This document shows positions 36,801-46,567 of a DNA stretch of 62,000 nt, piece after piece (within the stretch, counting starts at the first letter, position 1; each line of letters opens with the position of its first letter). The position numbers and the translations under genes are program-made. Under the pieces are notes generated by a model. It saw only the letters and a program-made list of their open reading frames with translations, ran no database searches and had not been told where the DNA came from. Origin of the DNA: Zygnema cylindricum (lineage: Eukaryota; Streptophyta; Zygnematophyceae; Zygnematales; Zygnemataceae); assembly GCA_037447655.1 (NCBI GenBank), contig JBBHKE010000370.1, positions 87,587-149,586 on the forward strand, written 5' to 3'.

Positions 36801-39548
36801 GTGGTGGAAGGTATTCAGTTCAGTGAGAGTGATAATATAAGTTATTGTAGTGTATGTGCTCAAGGTAAAGCATATAAATTACCCTTTCCTAAAACAGCCA
36901 CCTATAAGGGAGAAAAAAATTATAGATCTAGTACACACAAATATTTGGGGACCGACTAAAGTGCCCTCACACGGGGGAAGAGATTTATGATGACTATCAT
37001 TGATGATTGGTCTCGATATTCCCGAGTGTAGTTTTTGAAAAACAAGTCCGAAGCTCAGGATTGTTTTAGACAATATAAAGCATGGAGCGAAAAACTCCAT
37101 GAAACTCCAATCAAGAGAATAAGGAGTGACAATGGTGGAGAGTGTACTTCTAACCAGTTTGAGGATTTTCTGAGGGAAGATGGGGTCCAACACCAAAAGA
37201 CAGTTCCAAAAAACCGGGAACAGAATGGGGTAGCTAAAAGGTTAAATAGAACACTAAGTGATAGTGCAAGAAGTATGTTGTCAGATTAGAAGATAGGAAA
37301 ATGGTTTTGGGCAGAGACAATGAAGTGTGTTAATTACCTCAAAAATAGAGTTTTTACTTCAGCTATAAAAGATCAAACACCTTATGAGAAATGGACAGGC
37401 GGGAAACCAGATATATCTCACTTAAAGGTTTTCGGCAGTCAAGTATTCAGTCTAGATACAGATCGGTCTAATTAGAAGCTAGATCTTAAAAGAAAACCGG
37501 GATACTTATCAGGATATGATGAGGATGCTAAAGGATATAGAGTTTATGATCTAAAAAGGGAAGATATAATCTTAGTAAAACATCTAGTAGTTATGGATGA
37601 AGGAAAGTATACGGATCCCTTCAAATATACAAAGTCAGTAAATATTAGATTTGAGTCAGAAAATTCCGATGACTTTGAGCTTCCTACCTATCCAAATTTT
37701 AGAGAAGATGACATTCTTGCAGGTACAAATCAGACCGAAAAGGACTCGGCTGTGGAAACTCCATTGACAACTCTACCCGAAGCGGAAGACGTGGTGGAAA
37801 TTGATTCGGAATCAAGGGATAGGGGAGAAGCCGAGTTTTTTCGAAAGAATCCACGAGAACCATCTATTCCGGCCTCAGATTTTGACGGGGGAAGGAGAAG
37901 TAGCAAAAGACTACAAGAAAAATAGGTTAATAACAAGGTAACAAAACTATCTCATCAAGATAAACCTCAGACTTATAGAGAGGCGATGACATGTCCAGAA
38001 AGGATCTGGTGGAAAATAGCCATCAATGAGGACATGGCCTCAATTATGGCAGCCGATACTTGGGAGCTGGTGGATTGTCCACCTAACCGAAAACTAATCA
38101 GTTGTAAGTGGGTTTTCAAATTAAAACTGAACCCAGATAACACAATCGAGCGCTACAAGGCCAGATTAGTGGCAAAGGGATTTACACAAAAGGAGGGAAT
38201 TGACTACGAGGAAACCTTTGCCCCGGTCGTCAGATTTTCCTCCTTCTGCATACTTCTCAGTTTGGCAGCAGCGAAAGACATGGAAGTGCACCAGATGGAC
38301 ATCAAGACAGCTTTTTTGCATGGAGAATTGGAAGAGGAGATCTTCATGCGACAACCCGAAGGGTTTGTGGAGGAGGGAGAGGAGAGTAAGGTATGCTGGC
38401 TGATTAAATCTCTTTATGGTTTGAAACACGCGCCTCGAGTGTGGAGTAAAAAGCTTGATGAGTTTCTTACCGGTCTGGGATATATTCGGATCAACTCAGA
38501 TCACTCAATCTATGTTTTCGAAGATGAGGAAGGTTTTATATTTATTGCAATTTATGTTGATGATTTACTTGTTTTAAGTAAATCAATGGAAAAAATTAAT
38601 AAACTGAAAACCGATCTCAAGGGGAGATTTGAAATGAAGGATATGGGGGAAGCAAAATATATTTTGGGAATTCAAGTAGAAAGAGACCGAAAATGAAAGA
38701 TTATAAGATTGACTCAAAAGGAAGCAATAGGGAACATGCTTGAAAAATTTCAAATGGATAAAGCTAATAGTTGTACAACTCCAATGGAGTTGAAGAAGGA
38801 AAGTGAGGGGAGTGAGGAAGAAGGAGTCATATTCTTAGACGAGGAATTATCTCCTGAAGAACAGAAGTTCATGCAAACTATTCCTTACTGGCAAGTAGTA
38901 GGAAGTCTAATCAATTTTATGAATTGTACTCGGCTGGATTTAGCTGGAGCTGTAGGAGTACTTAGTAGAAGTCTAAATGTTCCCACTAAGAGGGATTGGG
39001 AGGCAGCTAAAAGAGTCCTTAGATATTTGATAGGAACTAGGGATCTATGGTTGCATTTGGGTGGGGAGAATACTGACATCACTACTTGGAGTGATGCCAG
39101 TTATGGTGATGCTCCGATGAGGAGATGCACTTCTGGATATGTACTATATGTGGGTGATGGGGCTTGCTGTTGGAGTAGCAAACAACAAAAGGTTATTGAT
39201 CAGTCCACCATGGAGGCTGAGTATATGGCCTCTTGCTCTGCTATAAAAGAATTGATGTGGGTCAAGTCTTTGCTTGGTGAGCTTGGTCACCTTAAGAGTG
39301 GTGTGCAGAAAATATTTTGTGATAAATAGGCAGCAATCGCTATTTCTGCCAATCCTAAACATCATTTTAAAGCCAAACCCATGGACATTAGACCCAGCTT
39401 TGTTAGAGAGAAAGTAGAAAACAAAATAATCAGTTTAGAGTACCGACCAGATAGTGAGATGGTAGTAGATATGATGACCAAACCTGTGCCTTCCCCTAAG
39501 CTAATTTTCTGCAAAGAGAAGTGTGGTCTGAAATTAAAGATTGATTAG
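33877..39548 (+). pseudogene. Element C gag-pol, interrupted and decayed
   Basis: Gag starts MEFSEFQVICPPSR and is split at 34232 by the solo LTR, resuming at about 35545. A frame at 35648-36688 covers gag C-terminus, knuckle CYFCKKPGHIMAEC and protease, whose active site is DLG instead of DSG. Integrase (36690-37590) is in pieces with stops at 36747-36749 and TAG 37473-37475. RT (37986-38696) keeps QMDIKTAFLHG and YVDDLLVLS. RNase H (38709-39329) has TTWSDASYGDAPM and ends at a TAG where sister A has CAA. Final stop 39546-39548. Several of these defects are identical in element D. Confidence 0.9.
34233..35539 (-). repeat. Solo LTR of the G-type family inside element C gag
   Basis: 1,307 bp. 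In sense (minus) orientation it begins TGTTGATATTTGGG and ends CATAGAATTTCA, matching the 5' LTR at 60319. Flanks AACAA (34228-34232) and AAGAA (35540-35544) form a 5-bp target duplication with one change. No internal region: a solo LTR left by LTR-LTR recombination after insertion into C. Confidence 0.88.
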
Positions 39549-39561
39549 AAAATAAGGGGAG

Positions 39562-40627
39562 TGTAGAAATTAATGGTCTTTTAAAGTATTTTGTAGGTTT
39601 AAATAGAAATATAGAAAGAAGTCCAGACAGTCTACCTCTAACTTCTCTCTCCAACTCTCAAACTTGTTGTAGTCACTGAGAAATTCGAGAGGAAGCTAGA
39701 GCCATGGCTACCTAGGCTATCCAAAGGTTTACGTGATATAAATATAAGTTTATTTATAATTAGGGGTTTATTTACTAAAATTATATGTGATACCTCCAGG
39801 ATTTGATCTTGGAACCTGGCGAACGGTAAACAGCCGGTAGCCGGTAGCGTTTACCGTTAAGTATAGACATGGTGTTACGTACGTAGGGTTTGATAATTAA
39901 TTAAACATTAATACGTAGGATAGTTCATTTAACAGAAATAGTCTTACGGGAGACATAGATCTAGTAATGTAAAAGTACGGATTACGGTACGGATAAAAAA
40001 CGAATACCGCGCATTTATTTATTTAGCGAAATGAATACCGCGCATGTATTTATTACGGCTACGATTAAATGTGAATTTAATCGGACGGCCGGAATTAAAC
40101 GCCAAGATCGCAGAAGAGGATTTCGGCGGTTTTTGGTCATCGCCACATGGAATGACACGTGGCGGAATGACATTGGATCGCGGCATCTCCGAGGATTAAG
40201 GGAGCGAATCCGGATATACCACGTGTCGACATTTAGGCCATGTCGTACAATGTTCGTATAGAAAGTACACCGGCAGCTGTACTTTTGTGTACGGAAGTAT
40301 AATTTGATTGGCTCCGTACATCAGTAGATAGAGTCTGTGAGAGAGATAGGACTTAGAAAAATTAGGAGAAGGACCCTCTCTCCCAGAGAGCTTCTGTACA
40401 AAAGGTCAACTTTGACCCTCCATAACTTACTGCTCAGGGGATGAAATTCAGAGATTCTTTTTGCTATCAACTCAGGGGAGTCTTGCCTTCACAGGGGTGA
40501 AGTTAGTTAAAGTTTTTGTGTGCCAGGGTGGCAGTTGTTCTTGCTGAAACACAAAGGGGTCACCGTTATCCTAGAGGCTTTTTGGAAGCTGTCCACTCTG
40601 AGGACTTATGGAGGTCTCAGAGTTTCA
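39562..40627 (+). repeat. 3' LTR of element C
   Basis: 1,066 bp. Over most of its length it is nearly identical to the 3' LTR of element D and clearly different from C's own 5' LTR (for example TCCAGACAGTCTACC versus CCGAGGCAGTCCACC). The last ~250 bases no longer follow D so closely. Confidence 0.9.
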
Positions 40628-40643
40628 AAGTAGGCGTTTTTAT

Positions 40644-41010
40644 TAGTGTTGGGTATCGAGGACCTTTTGCCGATATTCAATATATATCGAATTTCAGGTA
40701 CCCGATATTCGATATATCGCTTCGATATATGGAAAACCAAATTATCGCGATATATCGAACCCAAAAAAAAATGTAAATTTTCATTTTTTTTTCCACCCCC
40801 CCCCCCCTACCCCGTGGGGGGGGGGGGGGGGGGGGAAATATCCGTACGATTTTCCGTACTTTGATTGTACGGACACCCATTTTTTGCGATATATATCGTG
40901 ATAATTTATGTTGGTCCCGATACGATATATTGAGGAATCTGCTCGATCGATATTCGATATATCCAATATCAAAATTATCGCGATCAAAATTAACCCGACA
41001 CCCAACAGTA
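40644..41010. mobile_element. hAT-type MITE with 8-bp TSD and poly-C/poly-G hairpin
   Basis: 367 bp. Ends TAGTGTTGGGTATCG and, inward from the right, TACTGTTGGGTGTCG. Flanks GTTTTTAT (40636-40643) and GGTTTTAT (41011-41018) match at 7 of 8. Interior rich in CGATATATCG palindromes, with a C12-TA-C4-GT-G20 inverted tract at 40796-40835. Inserted 16 bp beyond element C. No coding capacity. Confidence 0.75.
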
Positions 41011-41296
41011 GGTTTTATGGTAGGCCTTTGGCCGGCGCCTTTATCGTAAGTTGTTTTATGGGCTTTTCACGTGATCTTCTCAGATCGCTACTTTGATCAG
41101 CGACCGTCCGATCGTCTGAATCTGACAGTGTAAATAATTTTTTTTTGGTCTGAATGTCTTAATTGGTCCAATTTTTGATCCGAATGTTTTAATTGGTCCA
41201 ATAGGCCCGAAAACAATATGGGTCTTAAGGTCATATTGCATGTTTTGCATACAATAGGCATATTGTATGGACCTACTTTCAACTACTTTTGAACTA

Positions 41297-42048
41297 TGGT
41301 AACATTCCACTAGGCGGTCCCAGTAAATATACGGACAAGTCACTGACAACGTTTACTCGAAGTCCGCTCCATTATGTCGGGCCAGTAACAAACCTTCCTC
41401 AATTATAATTGGCGGTACATGTGTTAGAGTCCATATTTTGAAAATCTTAAAAAAATCTACAAACGGAATATCTGTACAAAATATCTGTATGACCGGAGGT
41501 AGTTAATGATTCGTACAAAATTTTTTTCGACCAGATTTTGATTTTGAAAATGGAAATCAAAATTTTGAAACGGAATTGCAAAAGGACGAGGCGAAGTTTG
41601 AAGGTCGCGGCAAACTTCGAAGGTCGCGGCAAACTTTAAATGTTGGTGGATGTCAGACAGAGCGTGCGAGGATATTTTCAACTTGACCTGCATTCAGCGT
41701 GGAAGGCGGCACATGGCCTATACAACGTGCACACATGTGATTTCTTGTTAAAATTAGATTTTATTTTGCCTTTTCACGTGTACCAGTGGTAATGAATGGC
41801 AATCATCTAGTGGGCCCCAAGGAGAGTTGGGGCCCACTAGATGATATGCGCGATTGCTTCGCGGTTCTCAAAAAGTGAAACATCCAATGGTCAAGAATTA
41901 TGCCTACACCATAGGAGCATCCCGACACCTTTCGAGTAACGATGTTTCGTATGATTTTTGTTTTTTAGGGTACGACTATATATGGCACTGTACGAAAACG
42001 TATGGCGTCTAGTAAAGAACCCCATTTTTTGTCTAATGGAATGTTAAC
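41297..42048. mobile_element. Harbinger-like MITE (R1 copy 2), inverted
   Basis: Reverse-orientation relative of 32035-32802. Ends are GGTAACATTCCACTAGGCGG and, inward from the right, AAGTTAACATTCCATTAGAC. The right flank is TTA; the left is CTA, so the duplication is imperfect. Contains a perfect 19-bp inverted repeat with 6-nt loop at 41802-41845 and two tandem copies of GGTCGCGGCAAACTT at about 41600-41640. Limits approximate. Confidence 0.6.
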
Positions 42049-42049
42049 T

Positions 42050-44089
42050 TTAGGGTGAACCTCCACCAGGCGCCGAATGTAATCATATGGATACGTTAAC
42101 CAGCAGTAATGTTTCGTTCACTTCTCCATCACGTCGTGTCAGCAAGGAGTATATCGCATCCGTGTTTTTCTTCGATTGGATGCACGTAGTTTCTTGTTCA
42201 GATGGCGAGCATTATAAAATATCCAAAAGGTTAATATCTGAATTCGTTTCCGTACAGACAGCCGCAAAATAAAATTAAGTTAATGTACAATTTGTAGGTT
42301 CGTGTTATGTCATTTTTATCGTTGTTTTGTCGTTCGTGTTTCATCGTGGCGCCGCAAATTCCGGATGTCAACGGATGGTGGAGGAGGCGTCACGACACAT
42401 TCTTCGACAAAAAAAATCTTGTGGTTTTCCTTAGGATTTGATTCCCGCCTGTCTGAAGGCGTGTGGCATAAGTTTGAAGGCGCGTGGCGTATGCCAAATG
42501 TTGGGATTCTATTTTGGATCGCACGTGACCATTCCACGCATTAAAATTTTCACGTCCAGTTTATAGCTAGTCTCCTCATGAGGACAGTTGTGGAGAGTCG
42601 CTAAACATTGGAGAGAAAGAGGGTTTCCTTCGAAAAGACAAAATTGGACGGTCGACGTTGTCACCCAAAAGTTTGGAGAATCTTGACGAATCTCCATTAA
42701 TCATGTTTAAAAAAAAAATTACAGTAAGGCCATGTAAAAAATGAGTCGATCATGTACGAAATGCACTTTTTCCAGTAATGAACCTCACTTTTCGCTTGAT
42801 GCATGCTCACCTTTAATGGCATAATTCAGTTTCCGTGCCAGGACCTAAAATGACAATTTGTCCTATTTAGGGCAGTGACGCTTTAGAAACAATTAGGTCA
42901 TGATAGAAAAATAGGTTTTATTCTGTCCGCAATGTAATATCGCCTTGAGGGTAAAAATCTATGACGTTTTATAGAGATAAATTTTATTTGCTCTTTTAGT
43001 GGAAATCAAAATATGTTAGGGTTCCAAAGACGAAAAATCGTATTATTTTCACTGTCTTTTAGGCCGGTCAGACTTAATCGTTTCCTATCGGACGTACATG
43101 ATTAAAATACGAATGCTGTAAGGAAGCTACATGTTGATTGTTCAACAGTGCATTTACGCTCTGCAAAACATTATTTACAATATCTTTTCGTCGGGACCTG
43201 TGTTGAGATTTTGTTCACATCGGGTCGGTTTATGAAAGAACGAATTGATCCGACAGTACACGTTTTGGTGGTCGCTTTGTCTTATTTGTGTGCTCCGTTT
43301 AGGGCACCACTTTGTCTTATTTATGTGCTCCGTTTAGGGCATCATTATGATCATGTTTAAAGTGCAAATCATGTGACGCAAATGAATTCAAAATCATCGC
43401 GTAATCATCTTATGTACAACGAAAGATATGTAGGTATTTTACAATTTTTGCTTCTTATTTCTAAACGTTTTTAATTTAACAAAAAAAAGAAATGTCTTCA
43501 TTGCAAAAATTGCGATGGCAAAACCATCTGTGTACAAAAGGGGTAAAACTAAAAAAAACATTTGGAGACTGCAAGAGTCACAAGAAAGTAACCACGCCAA
43601 AAAAATAAAACAAAAAAGAAAAATACTAAGGGTACTTTAGCATGTAACCGAAACTTTATTATTGTAGCTTTGTTTTTAGCGAAGATTCTCCGTACTACTT
43701 TCAAAGCATTTGTATATAAAGAAATAAAATCATTATTTTAGATTGTGACGGATGTAGAGGTGGGTTAAATTTGTGACGGTTGTAGACGACTACAAAACTC
43801 GCGAAAAATGATGACGTTTACAAAATAGCGACGGTTGTAAATATCTAGATGTTTGGGGTTTTTGACATTTTGACGTCACGCTCAATAATGACAGCGTCGA
43901 CTCACAAATTATAAAACTTTCCGCCATGGTTTTCCCATTTTGTTTTTTAGTCTTTTTTCACTCTACTTACCATCAAAATATGCCCAAAGATAGTCAAAAG
44001 TAATATTTTTAGAGATATTTCATCTGATACCATTATTGACGTTTTTCATTTCAAGAATTCTGAGATAGATGTAGTAGTGGGAGAGGGAG
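42050..44089. other. AT-rich spacer, no gene recognised
   Basis: Short open frames only. Two nearly identical GTGCTCCGTTTAGGGCA stretches occur at about 43290 and 43327 (37-bp tandem duplication). A CTCCTCATGAGGAC imperfect palindrome lies at about 42573. I see no domain or RNA gene. Confidence 0.5.
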
Positions 44090-44480
44090 AGAGAGGGGTG
44101 CTTTCACAGACTTTGTTTTTGCAAAATGGCGTCCGTTGTTCGAGACCCCTTTCACGACCCTTGTACAGAAAAAATCGCACAGAAAAAAATCACGGACAGA
44201 CAAAAGTCACGCACAAGGTGGAAACGTGCAGTGGGATTTTTTTTTGTTACTCCGAGCAAAAAAATTGTCAAAAAAATTTGACACGTGCGACAACATCTGT
44301 GTATTCGCTCACCGCATGGAACTTTGTTTAAAATCACCTTACGAGGTGATTTTATGTAAAGTTTGACGATGAGCTAGAAGGACGCGAAAGTGGGTCAAAA
44401 CGCACTAAAACTATATTGCGCTAGACGACAAACTCTAGTACATATAAAGTTTCACGGTAACGCAAATTGAACGGTGGTTA
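44090..44480 (+). repeat. Repeat R3, copy 1
   Basis: Shares GACACGTGCGACA, TATTCGCTCA, AAAATCACCT...AGGTGATTTT and GGACGCGAAAGTGGGT with an inverted copy at 56085-56550. Its central palindrome is decayed relative to that copy. Non-coding, probably a non-autonomous transposon. Confidence 0.6.
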
Positions 44481-44670
44481 TTTCAAATTTTTGGTACGGC
44501 TGCGGATTTTCTCGTTTTTTTCTAAATTATGAAGGAAAACAACAAAAAATACCTATAACTTTAGTACATGCGAAAGAACCCTAAGAAGAGCAAAGAACCA
44601 GAACAAAACAATACGAGAGTTAGACCGCCTACGAAATGAAAAAAACTAGATTAGTCTATCCATAGACAAG

Positions 44671-45380
44671 CTAAGGTCCGCAACCACGGTGATCATGGAT
44701 GGGAACAAGGTCCCTTAGTAAAAGGTCACAAAGACCCCGTCGGTCAACGACTATTGTGTTATGCCAAAGGAGAGCCAAAGCTTGTGCCCGCTGAAGTGCA
44801 ATTGAGACATGTTGACGATAGAACCCAACCAAACGAATCGGTGGAGGACTCATTTGAATTCGAAATTCAAACATTTTTGGTGCACACTAGCGAATAAAGT
44901 CGTCGAAAGACTTGTCCAAAGATCAAAAAATCTCCACTGCAAACAGAACAAACAGGTCTGACGGGTCGCGATGAACGTAGTCTCTTTCATTTGTAGCCGA
45001 TGTGTCCCGAGCCGCCACACCTGAATGCGAAGCCTCGCGAGATGAAATGTGTGTCCAGTAATATCCGTGAGGACCACATCGTCGATCGTCCTCTCAACAC
45101 CATGAAGAAAAACCAAGTAAACCCAAAGGCTTGAGAACTCTTGGATTAGGGCCGGGTTGGAAGTATAATATAAACCTTACATTTGATGGAATAGCCCGCC
45201 ACGGCACGAATGGCGGCAAAGACATCTCGCAACAAATCATGCACAACAGTCGTTCCCCCACAATGCCAGCAACGAAGCAAATGGATTCCCTTAGCCTTAA
45301 TAGGTTGGTTGCAAACATACCAAGGCCCCTCTTAAAGCAGAAGGGTGAGGCAAACCCAACTGCAAGCATAGAGCTGAAGT
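44671..45380 (-). pseudogene. Unrecognised decayed coding remnant
   Basis: On the minus strand three successive open segments give complex protein sequence: ...LLRCWHCGGTTVVHDLLRDV (about 45310-45190), an 88-codon frame at 45116-44850 (FLHGVERTIDDVVLTDITGH) and a frame at 44874-44671 (ALLWHNTIVVDRRGLCDLLL). The C-x2-C plus His pattern and general texture recall the C-terminal zinc-binding part of non-LTR reverse transcriptases, but no diagnostic RT motif is seen. I do not assign a function. Confidence 0.3.
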
Positions 45381-45408
45381 AAAGTTCGTGTGGCTTGTAG
45401 CCACGCAC

Positions 45409-45482
45409 AAGTCTAAGGCCTAAAACACGTACACCTATACTGCTCCTTGTCTCCTAGGACAACCTAGGCAGCTATGGTTGTA
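45409..45482 (-). repeat. LTR fragment I, left part (split by element D)
   Basis: Minus-strand LTR-like sequence. In sense it reads GGAGTTACAACCATAGCTGCCTAGG and then GTGGCTACAAGCCAC, resembling CCATGGCTGCC and GTGGCTTAAGCCAC in element A's LTR. It abuts element D and continues at 52000-52139. Left limit uncertain. Confidence 0.5.
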
Positions 45483-45487
45483 ACTCC

Positions 45488-46554
45488 TGAAACTCTGAGA
45501 CCTCCATAAGTCCTCAGAGTGGACAGCTTCTAAGAAGCCTTTAGGATAACTCTAACCCCTTTGTGTTTCAGCAAGAACAACTGCCACCTTGGCACACAAA
45601 AACTTTGACTAACTTCACCCCTGTGAAGGCAAGACTCCTTTGAGTCGATAACAAAAAGAATCTCTGAATTTCATCCCCTGAGCAGTAAGTTATGGAGGGT
45701 CAAAGTTGACCTTTTGTACAGAAGCTCTCTGGGAGAGAGGGTCCTATCTCCTAATTTTTCTAAGTCCTATCTCTCTCACAGACTCTATCTACTGATGTAC
45801 GGAGCCAATCAAATTATACTTCTGTACACAAAAGTACAGCTGCCGGTGTACTTTCTATACGAACATTGTACGACATGGCCTAAATGTCGACACGTGGTAT
45901 ATCCGGATTCGCTCCCTTAATCCTCGGAGATGCCGCGATCCAATGTCATTCCGCCACGTGTCATTCCATGTGGCGATGACCAAAAACCGCCGAAATCCTC
46001 TTCTGCGATCTTGGCGTTTAATTCCGGCCGTCCGATTAAATTCACATTTAATCGTAGCCGTAATAAATACATGCGCGGTATTCATTTCGCTAAATAAATA
46101 AATGCGCGGTATTCGTTTTTTATCCGTACCGTAATCCGTACTTTTACATTACTAGATCTATGTCTCCCGTAAGACTATTTCTGTTAAATGAACTATCCTA
46201 CGTATTAATGTTTAATTAATTATCAAACCCTACGTACGTAACACCATGTCTATACTTAACGGTAAACGCTACCGGCTACCGGCTGTTTACCGTTCGCCAG
46301 GTTCCAAGATCAAATCCTGGAGGTATCACATATAATTTTAGTAAATAAACCCCTAATTATAAATAAACTTATATTTATATCACGTAAACCTTTGGATAGC
46401 CTAGGTAGCCATGGCTCTAGCTTCCTCTCGAATTTCTCAGTGACTACAACAAGTTTGAGAGTTGGAGAGAGAAGTTAGAGGTAGACTGTCTGGACTTCTT
46501 TCTATATTTCTATTTAAACCTACAAAATACTTTAAAAGACCATTAATTTCTACA
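45488..46554 (-). repeat. 3' LTR of element D
   Basis: 1,067 bp. From about 45750 to 46554 it is almost base-for-base the inverted copy of element C's 3' LTR. Nearer the outer end (45488-45750) several differences appear. Confidence 0.92.
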
Positions 46555-46567
46555 CTCCCCTTATTTT

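Larger units (their letters stand above)
32831..40627 (+). mobile_element. Copia element C with nested solo LTR
   Basis: 7,797 bp including a 1.3 kb solo LTR in gag. LTRs are 1,066 bp each (32831-33896, 39562-40627) but visibly diverged. Primer-binding site at 33897-33911 is GGTTATATGCCCACC, a two-base variant shared only with element D. Flanks AACTT (left) and AAGTA (right) do not match, so the target duplication is lost or the element is recombinant. Confidence 0.9.

Noticed and set aside
40031-40261. 76-codon frame found identically at 40031-40261 and 45855-46085
   Set aside because: It lies in the 3' LTRs of elements C and D and is shared because the LTRs are shared; it is not kept open in the other LTRs.
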